A stretch of 61,372 nt of DNA from Streptomyces colonosanans (GTDB taxonomy: Bacteria; Actinomycetota; Actinomycetes; Streptomycetales; Streptomycetaceae): positions 1 to 61,372 of the forward strand of contig NZ_MLYP01000082.1 of assembly GCF_001866645.1 (NCBI RefSeq), given 5' to 3'. The translations under genes and the position numbers were made by a program. Positions 34,228 through 43,826 of this stretch are shown one piece after another. Below the pieces are notes generated by a model, which did not search any database, had not been told where the DNA came from, and saw only the letters and a list, made by a program, of their open reading frames with translations. Positions within the stretch are counted from its first letter, which is position 1, and every line of letters begins with the position of its first letter.

Positions 34228-34826
34228 TGCTGACCTCCTCCTTGGCCGTGCGAACGCGGCGCACACAACGCGCCATATCGCGTCTTTCCTTAATCACGAT
34301 ATATCGCGGCTGCCGGAAGTCAAGGCACTCTTTTCGGGGAATGAATGGGAAGGAAAGTGACGAAACTGCCTGATCCGGGACAGCCTCCGGCCCGGCCTTG
34401 GCCCGAGCGGCCTTCCACTCACGGCCGGGCGCTGTGTCACCGCGGAGGCCGCTGGAGCTCTGAGGGTGTGTGTTCCTGCCGGCACACGAAGTGCCGGGCC
34501 TCGCGTACGACCGCTCGGGGCCGCGCGGCTGACGGATGTCCGTGCGACGGAGTGAGAACCGTGCGACGGAATCAGGGCTGACGCGGCTGACGGCCGACCC
34601 CGCGAGTGCGTGAGGACCGAAGGCGCGCCCGGCAGACAGCGGTGCACCGGGCTGAGCGGCCGAGAGGCGACAGCGCGGCAGAAGGCGGCCGGCTACGGCG
34701 GACAGTCAACCGCGCGATGGACAGTCGACCAGTGCGACCGACGGCCAACCACCGAGGCCCGCGCGCCGCACTCCCTGCGGCCCGCCGACCCCCGTGAGCC
34801 CCGGCCGGTCGTACCCCCGTGGGGGC
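34228..34826. other. 600-bp intergenic region upstream of DUF4097/PadR operon
   Basis: Apart from the AT-rich operator-like sites near 34273-34308 I see no gene. The reading frames that stay open here are GC-bias artefacts without recognisable protein character. A loose cluster of gcgac/cggctg repeats occurs at 34500-34760 with no clear unit. Confidence 0.5.
34273..34308 (-). promoter_or_regulatory. Candidate PadR operator/promoter
   Basis: In an AT-rich island the octamer atatcgcg occurs twice in direct orientation (34275-34282, 34301-34308). The second copy belongs to the perfect palindrome cgatatatcg (34297-34306). It lies 46-80 bp upstream of the DUF4097-PadR operon start, where an autoregulating PadR protein would bind. 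Confidence 0.5.
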
Positions 34827-35006
34827 CTACTCGTCGTCCTCGTCGTCCAGCCGTGCCAGCCAGGTCGCGAGCCGTTCCACCGGAACCTCGAAGTCCGGGT
34901 TGAGATCGACGAACGTACGAAGCTGCTCGGCGAGCCACTCGAAGGTGACCTCCTCCTCGCCGCGCCGCTTCTCCAGTTCCTCGATGCCGCGGTCGGTGAA
35001 GTACAT
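34827..35006 (-). CDS. DUF6104-type small acidic protein
   Basis: 59 residues: starts MYFTDRGIEELEKRRGEEEV, continues with TFEWLAEQLRTFVDLNPDFE and ends WLARLDDEDDE. This is a very short, acidic, helical protein conserved in Streptomyces as a DUF family of unknown role (family name from memory). A gagag purine run about 10 bases upstream of the ATG serves as ribosome-binding site. It lies 45 bp downstream of the broken NACHT gene on the same strand. Confidence 0.85.
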   Translation of the reverse strand: MYFTDRGIEELEKRRGEEEVTFEWLAEQLRTFVDLNPDFEVPVERLATWLARLDDEDDE

Positions 35007-35051
35007 GGGCTGCTCTCCTGCGTGGTACGGGCTGATGGTGCCGCCACCAGC

Positions 35052-36699
35052 CTACGTACTGACCGAGGGCGTCATGGGGGCGTACCGCTCGCCCTCCTCG
35101 AGCCAGGCCAGGAGCTGGCGCAGGCGCAGGCGGCGAGGGGCATGGAGGGTCTTGTCGTCGAGAAGTGCCATGACGCAGGCGGCCGCCTCCGCGGTGGCGC
35201 CGGCCGCCTCGATGTCCTCGAGTACATCGAGGTCGATGCCCGGTCCGGTGTGCGGCTGGCTCAGGATCTGCCGCCACAGCGTGATGGCGTCTTCGAGTCT
35301 GCCGAAGGCCACGCATTCGCTCGCTATCTCACGGATGTCCTTCCACGACAGCCAGGACCAGGACCGCCGAAGGGCCGAGTCGACCGCCAGGGGCACCGCA
35401 TCGGCGCCCTCGATGTCGAAGAGGAACCGGAGCCCCGACATGGCAGATGTGCTGTCCGCCGTGGGCAGTGCGACGAGCGCCCGGCCCAGTTCGCGGGCGA
35501 CCGGAAGGAGGCGCTCCCAGTGTTCCTGGCACGTGGGCAGTGCGGCGATCACGCCACGCAGCCACCTGCCGTCCTGGGCCAGCAGGGGTGTCGACCGCCA
35601 GATCTCCAGAAGCTGCTCGACGCCGGTGATGCCCTGGTTCTTGATGAAGATGCGCGCGGTGTTCTCATACCCCCGCTGGTAGCCGTTCGGAGTACGCAGC
35701 GCGAGTTCGGCGACTTCGTCGGCTTCGTCACGGGCTCCGGCGTCGGAGAGGGCCTCGGCCACGTCCGGCCGGTCCTCTGCCACCACGTTCCGGCCGCGCG
35801 TGGTCTGCCGCATCACGGCGGCGACCGCCGACGGACCTTCGGCCGCCAGCCAGACGGCGACGGGGTGCTCGGCGTAGTTGACGGACCAGGGTGAGCTGCC
35901 GAGGAGCTCGCGGGCCCATGAGGCCGCCTCGTCGCGTGCCCCGAGCCCGGCCAGGGCGATGTGCAGCTGGGCTGGGACTCCGAGGTACTGGCCCGTGTCG
36001 GGGGGAACTGGCGTGCAGCGCGCCCGAGATCTCGGCAACGGCCTGCTGCCCGTACACCTTGACCAGGATCGAGGCCGCCCACTTCACCGTTTCAGGGTTT
36101 ACCGGGCCGGGAACGAGCAGGCGCCGGGCGACGGGGACCGCGGCCTCGTTCTCACCGAACTTCTCCAGTACCTCCCCGGCCGCCATGTGGCTCTGGCCGT
36201 CGCCGACGGGGCGTTCGAGGATCAGGGCCGCGACCGACTCTGCCACGTGCCGCCGGTTCTCCGATGCGGTGACGGTGAGCCAGGATTCCGTGATCTGCCG
36301 GACAGCGCCGGAGGGAACGGCGTGGTTGCTCAGCGCCGGGCCGGCGAGACGGTCGACGTCCTCCGTCAGGCCCAGGCGGGCCAGGGCCTTCAGCACGATT
36401 CCGGTGATCGATGGAGCGGTACTCAGGTCGTCCGTGAGTTCCAGGGCGCGGGCGCGCACCGACTTCTTCGCCTGAGGCCCGAGGGTTGAGGCGATCTCGG
36501 CCGCCTTGCCCAGCCAGCCGTAGACGGCGCCCATGACGTCGTTCAGCAGTTCCTCGGCGACCTCGGCCGTTCCGGACCGGCCGAGCCCGCGTATCGCCAG
36601 CATGCGTGGCTCGACCGGCATGCGTACCGACCGGGCTATGACCTCCAGCCGGTCGGTGACCGGGTGTGATACTGGTGAGCTCGCGTATTCAACTGTCAC
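35052..36699 (-). pseudogene. C-terminal half of an interrupted NACHT/STAND gene (HEAT-like repeats)
   Basis: About 545 codons of helical-repeat protein (VEPRMLAIRGLGRSGTAEVA, VRARALELTDDLSTAPSITG, later WLRGVIAALPTCQEHWERLL), typical of HEAT/TPR sensor regions. The frame begins abruptly at VTVEYASSP beside the insertion and has no start context. A second lesion is at 36000-36005: six G on the plus strand shift the frame, and removing one base joins GALHASS to PDTGQYLGVPAQLH. I read it as the 3' part of the gene whose 5' part is at 47308-49356: same strand, both ends at the insertion borders, complementary domain content. The link is an inference. Confidence 0.75.
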
Positions 36700-38224
36700 C
36701 AGTTCGCCGAGGGGTCCAGCCTGGCGGTGACCGCCAGTGGTCCCCAGAGACGTATCGGCTCCAGCTGCCTCCGGCCTCGGAGGCCAACTTGGCCGTGGTG
36801 ACCTGGTGGTAGCTCAGAGCCTCCGCGACGACCGGGGCGGGCATCTCCAGCACGTGCTGCCGGATCGCGGCGGTGCGACCGGCGGTGGTGGGGATGCCGA
36901 TGTCGTTGAGGAGCGCCGCAAGGACGTCGGGGTGGATCGGTTGCCCGGCTCGGCGGCCCGGGAACAGCCACCGGCAGGCGTGGTTGGTCGCGGTGTTCAT
37001 GTTGTCCCGGCTCTCAATCCAGCGGAACAGGAGTTCCGCGAGCGGTTCGGGAACAGGGGATGGCGGCTCGCCGAGCCGGAGAAGGGTCTGCTGCTGGGTG
37101 CGGGTGATGTCTTCCAGCGTGAGGCGGACGACGCGGCTGAGCGGCTGGGCGTAAAGCAGGACGATGCACCCCGCGACCCGGACTCGCAGAGGCAGGTTCG
37201 GGTCGGTGAGAAGGCGTCCGATCAGCTCCAGGCGCTCGGTCTGCGGCATCGGTGCGGCCCGGCTGATGTGCACTGGAGGAAGCCGGAAGGGCCGGGTGAG
37301 CTTGCTGGTCGAGCACCACAGCAGGAAGTTCCGGATGGTGTTGCGGGCGTGCTGGTTGTGTTCGGCGTGCCAGGCGTCGATGCCGGTCTGGCCGCAGGTG
37401 GCGAGAGTGTGGTCCCGGTCGGCGAGCCAGTCTAGGAACGCGGTGGCCTGCTTGACCTGGTCCGCGACGCGTCTGCGGGCGGCTGGTGTGACTGGCTTCT
37501 TCTCGGCGCGGGTCCGTAGCCGTGGCAGCACTTCCCAGGTGGCGTATCGGCGGATGATCTGAGCGTGGTCGGGGTCGGGGATGCTGGCGAGGTGCTCGAT
37601 GAGCCATCGTTCGAACGAGCAGATTCGTTTGTCGATGGCGGGCAAGGTGCAGCAGGTCATGAGGAGTTCCCGCAGGTGGGCGGCGGCCCGCCATGGCTGG
37701 AGATGATGGAAGGCCTCGTGGGTCAGCTCGATGTCGCCTTGAGCGAGCCGCCGTAGGAGGTCAGCGGTGGAGCCGGGCTTGCCGTTACTCCTGTTCAGCC
37801 AGGCAAGGCCGGACAGTGGGCTGTCCATGGCCAAGAGCGAGTCGGCCAGCGGGAGAAGTTCGGGGCGGATGCGGCCGGTTCCGTCGTTCAGCAGTTCGTC
37901 GAGTCGGTCGGCGATGGTGCATCGAGTGCAGAGCCGTGCGCGGTGGAGCTTGTCCTCCGTTCCGCAGCGAGAGCATCGGTAGGACATCATGAAGCCCGCG
38001 CAGTCGGAGCAGATCCGTCTGCCGTCGCCGGGCCGCAGGCCGGGAAGCGCGCGCTCGTCGCCGCAACCGGGGCAGGTGCCGCGGACTAGGACGGCCTTGT
38101 CGTGGCAGGTGCGGCATACGTGGCCATCGGGCCAGCGGGCGGCGAACCAGCCGTGCCGCTGGCAGCGGGCGCAGGTCCTCTTGTGCCAGCGCTCGCACTC
38201 TTCCGGAGTGTAGGTCGGGCTCAC
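36689..38224 (-). CDS. Zinc-ribbon integrase-like protein of the recombinase trio
   Basis: 511 residues, GTG start overlapping the HTH gene stop by 4 bp. The N-terminal 110 residues carry several CxxC pairs (RTCARCQ, HVCRTC, GTCPGCG, RICSDC, YRCSRCG, ARLCTRC), a multi-zinc ribbon. The central and C-terminal helices resemble the body of a tyrosine recombinase: VAGCIVLLYAQPLSRVVRLT is placed like the Arg-I region. No HxxR or Tyr nucleophile is evident, so it is probably an accessory protein like TnpC of Tn554-type elements. Its stop codon lies in the border with the NACHT remnant. Confidence 0.7.
   Translation of the reverse strand: MSPTYTPEECERWHKRTCARCQRHGWFAARWPDGHVCRTCHDKAVLVRGTCPGCGDERALPGLRPGDGRRICSDCAGFMMSYRCSRCGTEDKLHRARLCTRCTIADRLDELLNDGTGRIRPELLPLADSLLAMDSPLSGLAWLNRSNGKPGSTADLLRRLAQGDIELTHEAFHHLQPWRAAAHLRELLMTCCTLPAIDKRICSFERWLIEHLASIPDPDHAQIIRRYATWEVLPRLRTRAEKKPVTPAARRRVADQVKQATAFLDWLADRDHTLATCGQTGIDAWHAEHNQHARNTIRNFLLWCSTSKLTRPFRLPPVHISRAAPMPQTERLELIGRLLTDPNLPLRVRVAGCIVLLYAQPLSRVVRLTLEDITRTQQQTLLRLGEPPSPVPEPLAELLFRWIESRDNMNTATNHACRWLFPGRRAGQPIHPDVLAALLNDIGIPTTAGRTAAIRQHVLEMPAPVVAEALSYHQVTTAKLASEAGGSWSRYVSGDHWRSPPGWTPRRTGDS
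36691..36737. repeat. Paired palindromes at the left border of the insertion
   Basis: aactg-tcac-cagtt (36691-36704) and ctggcgg-tga-ccgccag (36721-36737) lie at the junction between the NACHT remnant and the recombinase trio. Paired inverted arms around a short core are what a tyrosine-recombinase crossover site looks like. Confidence 0.5.
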
Positions 38225-38556
38225 GCGTCAGGCAGAATCCGGGCCGGCCGGGGGCGCAGTTTCGCGACTGCCGACGGCGGGGCCGGAACGTCGCCCGTCG
38301 CGGTCTTGCGGACTCCGGCGTTCTCGGCAGTTGTCGTGACCAGGTCGGCCGGTGTGCAGGCGAAGATGTCGCAGAACGCGGCCAGTACTTGGAGGGAAAG
38401 CCGTTCGGGGGTGCCGGAGACCAGTCGGTGGATCTGAGATGCGGACAGCTCGATGCCTCGGTCGCGCAGCATCGGCACCAGTTCGGCGGTGGTGAAGATG
38501 CCGTGCGCGGCCATCACCTCACGCAGCTTCCACGTGTAGCCGACCCTGCGTTTCAC
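38221..38556 (-). CDS. XRE-type HTH protein of the recombinase trio
   Basis: 111 residues, GTG start at 38554-38556 overlapping the recombinase stop (GTGA). The Cro/C1-type HTH spans residues 1-75: WKLREVMAAHGIFTTAELVP, SASQIHRLVSGTPERLSLQV, LAAFCDIFACTPADLV. This Ner/YozG-like form controls or assists the recombinase. Overlaps of 4 bp on both sides show a tightly coupled three-gene operon. Confidence 0.82.
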   Translation of the reverse strand: MKRRVGYTWKLREVMAAHGIFTTAELVPMLRDRGIELSASQIHRLVSGTPERLSLQVLAAFCDIFACTPADLVTTTAENAGVRKTATGDVPAPPSAVAKLRPRPARILPDA

Positions 38557-39187
38557 GACTGCCTCCGGTTCTGGCTCTCCAGAGCGGCGGCGACGGTGCC
38601 GTCCAGGTGTCGTCGCAGGGTGCGGGTGCGGAAGTCTGAGCTGACGCAGGTGTAGATCGAGGTTGTGCTCGCGTGGTCGTGGCCGACCTGCTCCTGGACG
38701 AACCGCGGGTCCCAGCCGTCCTCGATCAGATGCGTGACGTAGGACCTGCGGAAGGAGTGGAAGTTCACCGACGTCCGGCCGCTGCCCACTCATGCACGAC
38801 CTGGACCGGGTGGGAGCCGAACCGCTCTTCGCAGGTGGTGGCCCACTCGTAGAGAGGATCGGTGGCGAAGTGGCAGAAGGCGCGGACGGCTTCGGAGTAC
38901 GAGCGGATCGTCGAGCGCTTCAGGTCACGCAATGAGCGCAGGTCACCAAGCCACTCGTCGACCATCGCCGGCGTCCACTGCCACGGGAATGCATTCACGT
39001 AGGCGGCGAACGCCTTCACCGTGTTCTCCCGGCCCTCGACCGTAGAGCGGGCCAGGTTCCGCGCGAGCTGCTGGTTGGCAAAGCCGCCCAGCATTGCCGT
39101 GAACACCTGCTCTTCCGGCCTCAGTAGTGCGACCCCGTCCGCCAGGTGCAGCGTCGCCGCCCCCGGCACCGTCCCTCTGAACCTCAC
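38553..39187 (-). pseudogene. Tyrosine recombinase with internal deletion
   Basis: Two fragments of one phage-type integrase in different frames. The N-terminal core-binding domain (39187 to about 38770: ATLHLADGVALLRPEEQVFT, SRTVEG-like ARSTVEGRENTVKAFAAYVN, STIRSYSEAVRAFCHFATDP) stops after VVHEWAAAGRR. The C-terminal catalytic end begins at about 38789 with FHSFRRSYVTHLIEDGW, QVGHDHASTTSIYTCV (HxxR-like, H and Tyr boxes). The segment holding the first catalytic arginine is missing, so the enzyme is dead unless supplied in trans. Confidence 0.8.
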
Positions 39188-39204
39188 CGGCCACCACTCT
39201 CCGT

Positions 39205-39242
39205 CACTCGCATCTGATGCGAGGAAACCGCATCAGATGCGA
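39205..39242. repeat. 15-bp inverted repeat between the recombinase trio and Tn3 end
   Basis: ctcgcatctgatgcg and cgcatcagatgcgag, 7 bp apart, form a perfect palindrome upstream of the recombinase gene start. Related strings (cgcatccgatgcaa near 39405-39420) follow. The interval 39188-39430 has no gene. This may be the recombinase trio's attachment site or operator. Confidence 0.5.
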
Positions 39243-39430
39243 GCCGGAGCTGAAACCGCAGACCATCCACCCCCACGAGTGACAAGGGCTCGCCACTACC
39301 CCTTGCCAAGAGCTACGGTCACACTCCACTCAGACGCCCGACGCCGCTGGTCAGCCGCATAGCCGTGCATCGCCTCGGACGCGATGCGCATACCGTCGCC
39401 AGTTCGCATCCGATGCAATTGGCGGCGCTT

Positions 39431-39466
39431 GTAGTTGAGGTACAGGAAATCCCGGTGAGAATGATC
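39431..39466. repeat. Left terminal inverted repeat of Tn3-family transposon
   Basis: The 36-bp end begins gtagttgaggtacaggaaat and continues to 39466. It matches the complement of 47272-47307 at 34 of 36 positions. The outer five bases on the left are cgctt. Confidence 0.88.
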
Positions 39467-39554
39467 ATGGTCGTCTAGCACACGCGATCGGCCTGGTGCG
39501 GGGGTTCGGAGGAAGATCCTCGATCGCTGCCGGGGCATCGCTACCGTCCGCCGC

Positions 39555-42500
39555 ATGCCGGTGGAATTTTTAACTGATGAGCAGGCCGAGGCGTACGGGA
39601 CGTTCACCGAGGTGCCCACCCGCCCGGAACTGGAGCGGTTCTTCTTCCTCGACGATGACGACCGCGACCTGATCGCCCTGCGGCGTATGGACGCACATCG
39701 CCTGGGCATGGCCTTGCAGATCTGCACGGTCCGCTACATCGGCCGGTTCCTGGGTGAGGACCCACTCGCGGTGCCGTGGGAGGCCGTGGAGTACCTGGCC
39801 GGACAGCTCGGCATCGCTGATGCCTCGTGCGTCAAGCGGTACCCGGAGCGCCGGTCGACGGTGTACGAGCACGCGGCGGAGATCCAGAAGCGGTTCAAGT
39901 ACCGGGACTTCGCGGATCGGAAGTGGGGGCGGGAGTTCCGCGGCTTCCTGTACGGGCGGGCGTGGACACATGCCGAGGGGCCGGTGGCGCTGTTCAACCA
40001 CGCTGTGACGTGGCTGCGGAAGAACCGGGTGCTGCTGCCCGGCGTTTCGGTGTTGGCACGGCAGGTGTCGGAGGCCCGGAAGGTTGCCGAGCGGCGCTTG
40101 TACGAGGCGGTGGCCCGCGCCGCGTCCCAGGCTGATCCGTCGCTCGCGCGGGCGCTGGCTGAGCTGCTGGTGGTGCCGGAGGGCAAGCGGGTCTCTGAGC
40201 TGGAGCGGCTGCGTACTCCGCCGACCAAGTCGACGGGTACGGCGATGGTGCGGGCCATGGAGCGGGTGGAGGAGATCTCGGCGTTCGCGCTGGGGCGGGT
40301 GAACCTGTCCCGGGTGCCGGTGAACCGGCTGTCCACGCTGGCCCGGTACGGGCAGTTGAGCAAGGCGCAGACGATCGAGCGGGCGCCGGAGCCGCGGCGG
40401 ACCGCGCTGTTGACGGCGGTGGTGCGTCAGTTGGAGGCGCAGGCGGTCGATGACGCGCTGGACCTGTTCGCGGTGCTGATGGCGAACCGGCTGATCAGCC
40501 CGGCCCGTCGGGCGTCGGACCGGGATCGTCTCGCGATGCTGCCGCAGCTGGAGAAGGCGGCCCGCATCCTGGCGAAGGCGTCGAAGATCCTGACCGAGGA
40601 GCTGGACCTGGTCGCCGAGGCCGGGACGGACCTGGACGTCGGCGCGTTGTGGGCGGCGGTTGAGGAGGCCATGCCGCGTACGGCGGTCGCGGGGGCGGTC
40701 GCGACCGTGGAGTCCCTGGTACCGGAGGACGACGGGTCGGCCGAGGCGGCCATGCGGGAGAAGCTGGCCCTGCGCTACAACACCGTCCGGCCGTTCCTGT
40801 CTCTGCTGGGTGAGTCGGACGCGCTCGGCGCGGCCCCGGCCGGGCGGCGGGTGCGCACCGCGGTGCGCCGGCTGCCCGCGCTATCGCGGCGGCGAAGGAC
40901 CGGCCGCTGCTGCCCCGCGAGGTCGACGCCGAACTCGTGCCGGCGATGTGGAAGCGGGCGGTGTTCTCCAACTCGAAGCTGCCGCAGGGCGCGGTCGACC
41001 GTGACGCGTACGTGGTGTGCGTGCTGGAGCAGCTGCATCGCGCGCTGAACCGGCGGGACGTGTTCGCCTCGCCGTCGAACTGGTGGGCGGACCCGCGCGC
41101 GAGGCTGTTGGACGGGCCGCGGTGGGAGGCGATGAAGGCGGACGTGCTGGCGGGCCTGTCCCTGCCCGAAGATGCCGCCGAGCACCTGGACCAGCTGGTC
41201 CGGGGGCTGGATGCCGCGTGGCGGCAGATGGCCGACCGGCTTCAGGAGGCCGGTGACGACGCGAAGGTGGAGGTCGTCGTCCCCGAGGGCGGCGGCAGGG
41301 CCAAGTTGTCGGTGGACAAGCTGGGTGCGGTAGGTGAGCCGGAGTCGCTGACCTGGCTGAAGAACACCACGGAGGCGATGCTCCCCCGGATCGAGCTGCC
41401 AGACCTGCTGTTCGAGGTCCATTCCTGGACCGGGTTCCTCGATGCCTTCGGCCACGTCTCCGAGCGGCGCACCCGCATGGAGGGCCTGCTCATCTCCCTG
41501 GTCGCGTTGCTGGTCTCCCAGAGCTGCAGCATCGGCCTGACCCCGGTCATCGACACGGAGAACAAGGCGCTGACCCGCTCGCGACTGTCCCACGTCGACC
41601 AGAACTACGTGCGCGCCGACACCATCGCCGCGGCGAACGCCGCGCTCATCACTGCCCAGTCCCGTATCGAGCTGGCCCAGATGTGGGGCGGCGGGCTGCT
41701 CGCCTCCGTCGACGGGCTGCGCTTCGTCGTCCCGGTCAAGAGCATCAACACGGGTCCCTCGCCCAGGTATTACGGCTACAAACGGGGCGTGACCTGGCTC
41801 AATGCAGTAAACGACCAGGTGGCGGGGATCGGCGCGATGGTGGTGCGCGGCACGCCGCGCGACAGCCTGTACACGCTGGACACCCTGCTGAACCTCGACG
41901 GCGGGGTGAAGCCGGAGATGGTCGCGACCGACAACGCCTCGTACTCGGACATGGCGTTCGGCCTGTACAAGATACTCGGCTTCCGCTTCGCTCCGCGCTT
42001 CCGGGACCTGGAAGACCAGCGGTTCTGGCGGGCCGACCTGCCCGACGACGGCGGTGAGCCGGCCGGGTACGGGCCGCTGGACGACGTGGCCTGCCACAAG
42101 GTCAACCTGAAGAAGATCGCCACGCACTGGCCGGACATGCTCCGCGTGGCCGGGTCGCTCATCACCAACCAGGTCCGCGCCTACGACCGGCTGCGGATGT
42201 TTGGCCGCGAGGGCCACCCGACCCCGCTGGGGGCCGCGTTCGCCGAGTACGGGCGGATCGACAAGACCATGCACCTGCTCGCCCTGGTCGACCCGGTGGA
42301 CGACACCTACCGGCGGCTGATGAACCGCCAGCTCACCGTCCAGGAGTCACGCCACCGGCTCGCCCGCGCGATCTGTCACGGCGGCCGCGGCCAGATCCGC
42401 CAGGCGTACCGCGAGGGCCAGGAGGACAAGCTGGCCGCCCTGGGCCTGGTCCTCAATGCCGTGGTGCTGTGGAACACCCGCTACCTGGATGCCGCCGTGG

Positions 42501-42682
42501 CCCGGCTCCGCGCCGAGGGCCACGACATCAAGGACGAGGACGCAGCTCGCCTCTCCCCGCTCAGGGACCGGCACATCAACTTCCTGGGCCGCTACCTGTT
42601 CAACATCACGGCCAGCGGCCCCGGCCAGGGCCTGCGCCCCTTCCGCGACCCCGCGGCCGAGGACGACGAGGAAGAGAACTGA
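39555..42682 (+). pseudogene. tnpA: Tn3-family transposase, frameshifted
   Basis: About 1040 codons, normal for the family. Part one (39555 to about 40880) carries the N-terminal DUF4158 region (MPVEFLTDEQAEAYGTF, DLIALRRMDAHRLGMALQIC). Part two (frame through 42682) carries the DDE domain (SVDGLRFVVPVKSINTGP, VTDNASYSD-like ATDNASYSDMAFGL, RFAPRFRDLEDQRFW, NQLTVQE-like NRQLTVQESRHRLARAI). The frames meet near 40881: LPA in the first frame is followed by AIAAAKDRPLLPREVDAELV in the second, consistent with one missing base. Unless it is a sequencing error, the enzyme is inactive. Confidence 0.88.
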
Positions 42683-42835
42683 CCGCCGGCGCACCCAAGA
42701 CGTTAGGCCGTTCGTGGTACCCCGTGCAGGCCGGGCGGCACCGCCTGGGTACCCAGCGCAAAAGTATGCTGATCGCCGAAAACCTGGCGCTCGCCGACCG
42801 ACCGCGGCCCAGCCGACGAGTCGAGAGCAGGAGGC

Positions 42836-43714
42836 TCAGCGGGCCAGCAGGCCCCGGATCACGGCTGCGATCTCGTCGGGTGCCTCTTCGGCCATGAAGT
42901 GCCCGGCGCGGGTCAGCCGGTGGTCCAGGTCCGGCGCCCACGCCTTCCACACCCCGGCAGCGTCGTAGCCGAGCTGCGCGCCCCAGTCCTGCTGGACGAC
43001 CGTCACGGGCATGGCCAGCTGCGACCCGGCGTCCAGGTCCGCTTGGTCGTGCATGACGTCGATGTCCGCCGAGGCCCGGTAGTCCGCGACGATCGACGCC
43101 ACTGCCGCGGCGCTCGCGCGCAGGTATTCGGCACGTACATCCTCGGGCATGGTGGTCGGGTCGTTGGCCCAGGCGTCGAGGAAGGAGCCGAAGAACGCGT
43201 CCGCGCTGCCTGCGATCATCGTCTCCGGCAGGCCCGGCGGCTGCGCCATGAGGAAGAGGTGGTAGCCGACCGCCGCCGAGGTGCCGTGCAGGACGTTCCA
43301 CATGTCGAGCGTCGGCACGATGTCGAGGATGCCCAGGTGCGTGATGGTCTCAGGGTGGTCCAGCCCCGCCCGGAAGGCGACCAGGGCGCCTCGGTCGTGG
43401 CCGACGAGGGCAAAGCGCTCGTGGCCGAGCGCCGCCGCCAGGGTCACGACGTCGGCGGCCATGGTGCGCTTGGCGTACACATCGGGGTCGGAGGCTGCCG
43501 GCTTGTCGCTGGCGCCGTAGCCCCGCAGGTCAGGACAGATCACCGTGTGCTCGTCGGCGAGCCGCTCGGCGACGTGTCGCCACATCAGGTGGGTCTGGGG
43601 AAAACCGTGCAACAGCACGACCGGGCTTCCGCTGCCGCCGACAGCTGCAGCCAGCTCCACACCGTCCGCACCGGGCAGGCGGACGTGATCGAAGCCGGGA
43701 ATGGTGAGCGTCAT
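42836..43714 (-). CDS. Alpha/beta hydrolase, haloacetate/haloalkane dehalogenase-like
   Basis: 292 residues. The fold and motifs match the dehalogenase/epoxide-hydrolase branch: oxyanion motif HGFPQTHLMWR, nucleophile elbow GHDRGALVAFR with aspartate as nucleophile, cap region about 145-205, and terminal histidine in RAGHFMAEEAPDE. The HGFPQT and GHDRG pair is typical of fluoroacetate dehalogenases, though hydrolysis of other esters or epoxides is possible. Cargo of the Tn3 transposon, divergent from the BTAD regulator 112 bp away, which may control it. Confidence 0.85.
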   Translation of the reverse strand: MTLTIPGFDHVRLPGADGVELAAAVGGSGSPVVLLHGFPQTHLMWRHVAERLADEHTVICPDLRGYGASDKPAASDPDVYAKRTMAADVVTLAAALGHERFALVGHDRGALVAFRAGLDHPETITHLGILDIVPTLDMWNVLHGTSAAVGYHLFLMAQPPGLPETMIAGSADAFFGSFLDAWANDPTTMPEDVRAEYLRASAAAVASIVADYRASADIDVMHDQADLDAGSQLAMPVTVVQQDWGAQLGYDAAGVWKAWAPDLDHRLTRAGHFMAEEAPDEIAAVIRGLLAR

Positions 43715-43826
43715 GAGGGACCACCCTTTCGGGTCGAGGACTTGACCGGATCAGCTTGGGCGACGGCGATCAGCAGCCGATCAGTACGGTTGGGCGCAGT
43801 CGGCCCCTGGCACGGAGGATGGGGGC

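Noticed and set aside
34706..35047. 113-residue minus-strand frame near 34.9 kb
   Set aside because: It is out of frame with the short acidic DUF6104 protein at 34827-35006, which has the protein-like sequence and the ribosome-binding site.
40775..42274. Long minus-strand frame opposite tnpA
   Set aside because: Composition is that of an antisense shadow (His/Arg/Val-rich, no motifs); the plus strand carries the Tn3 transposase.
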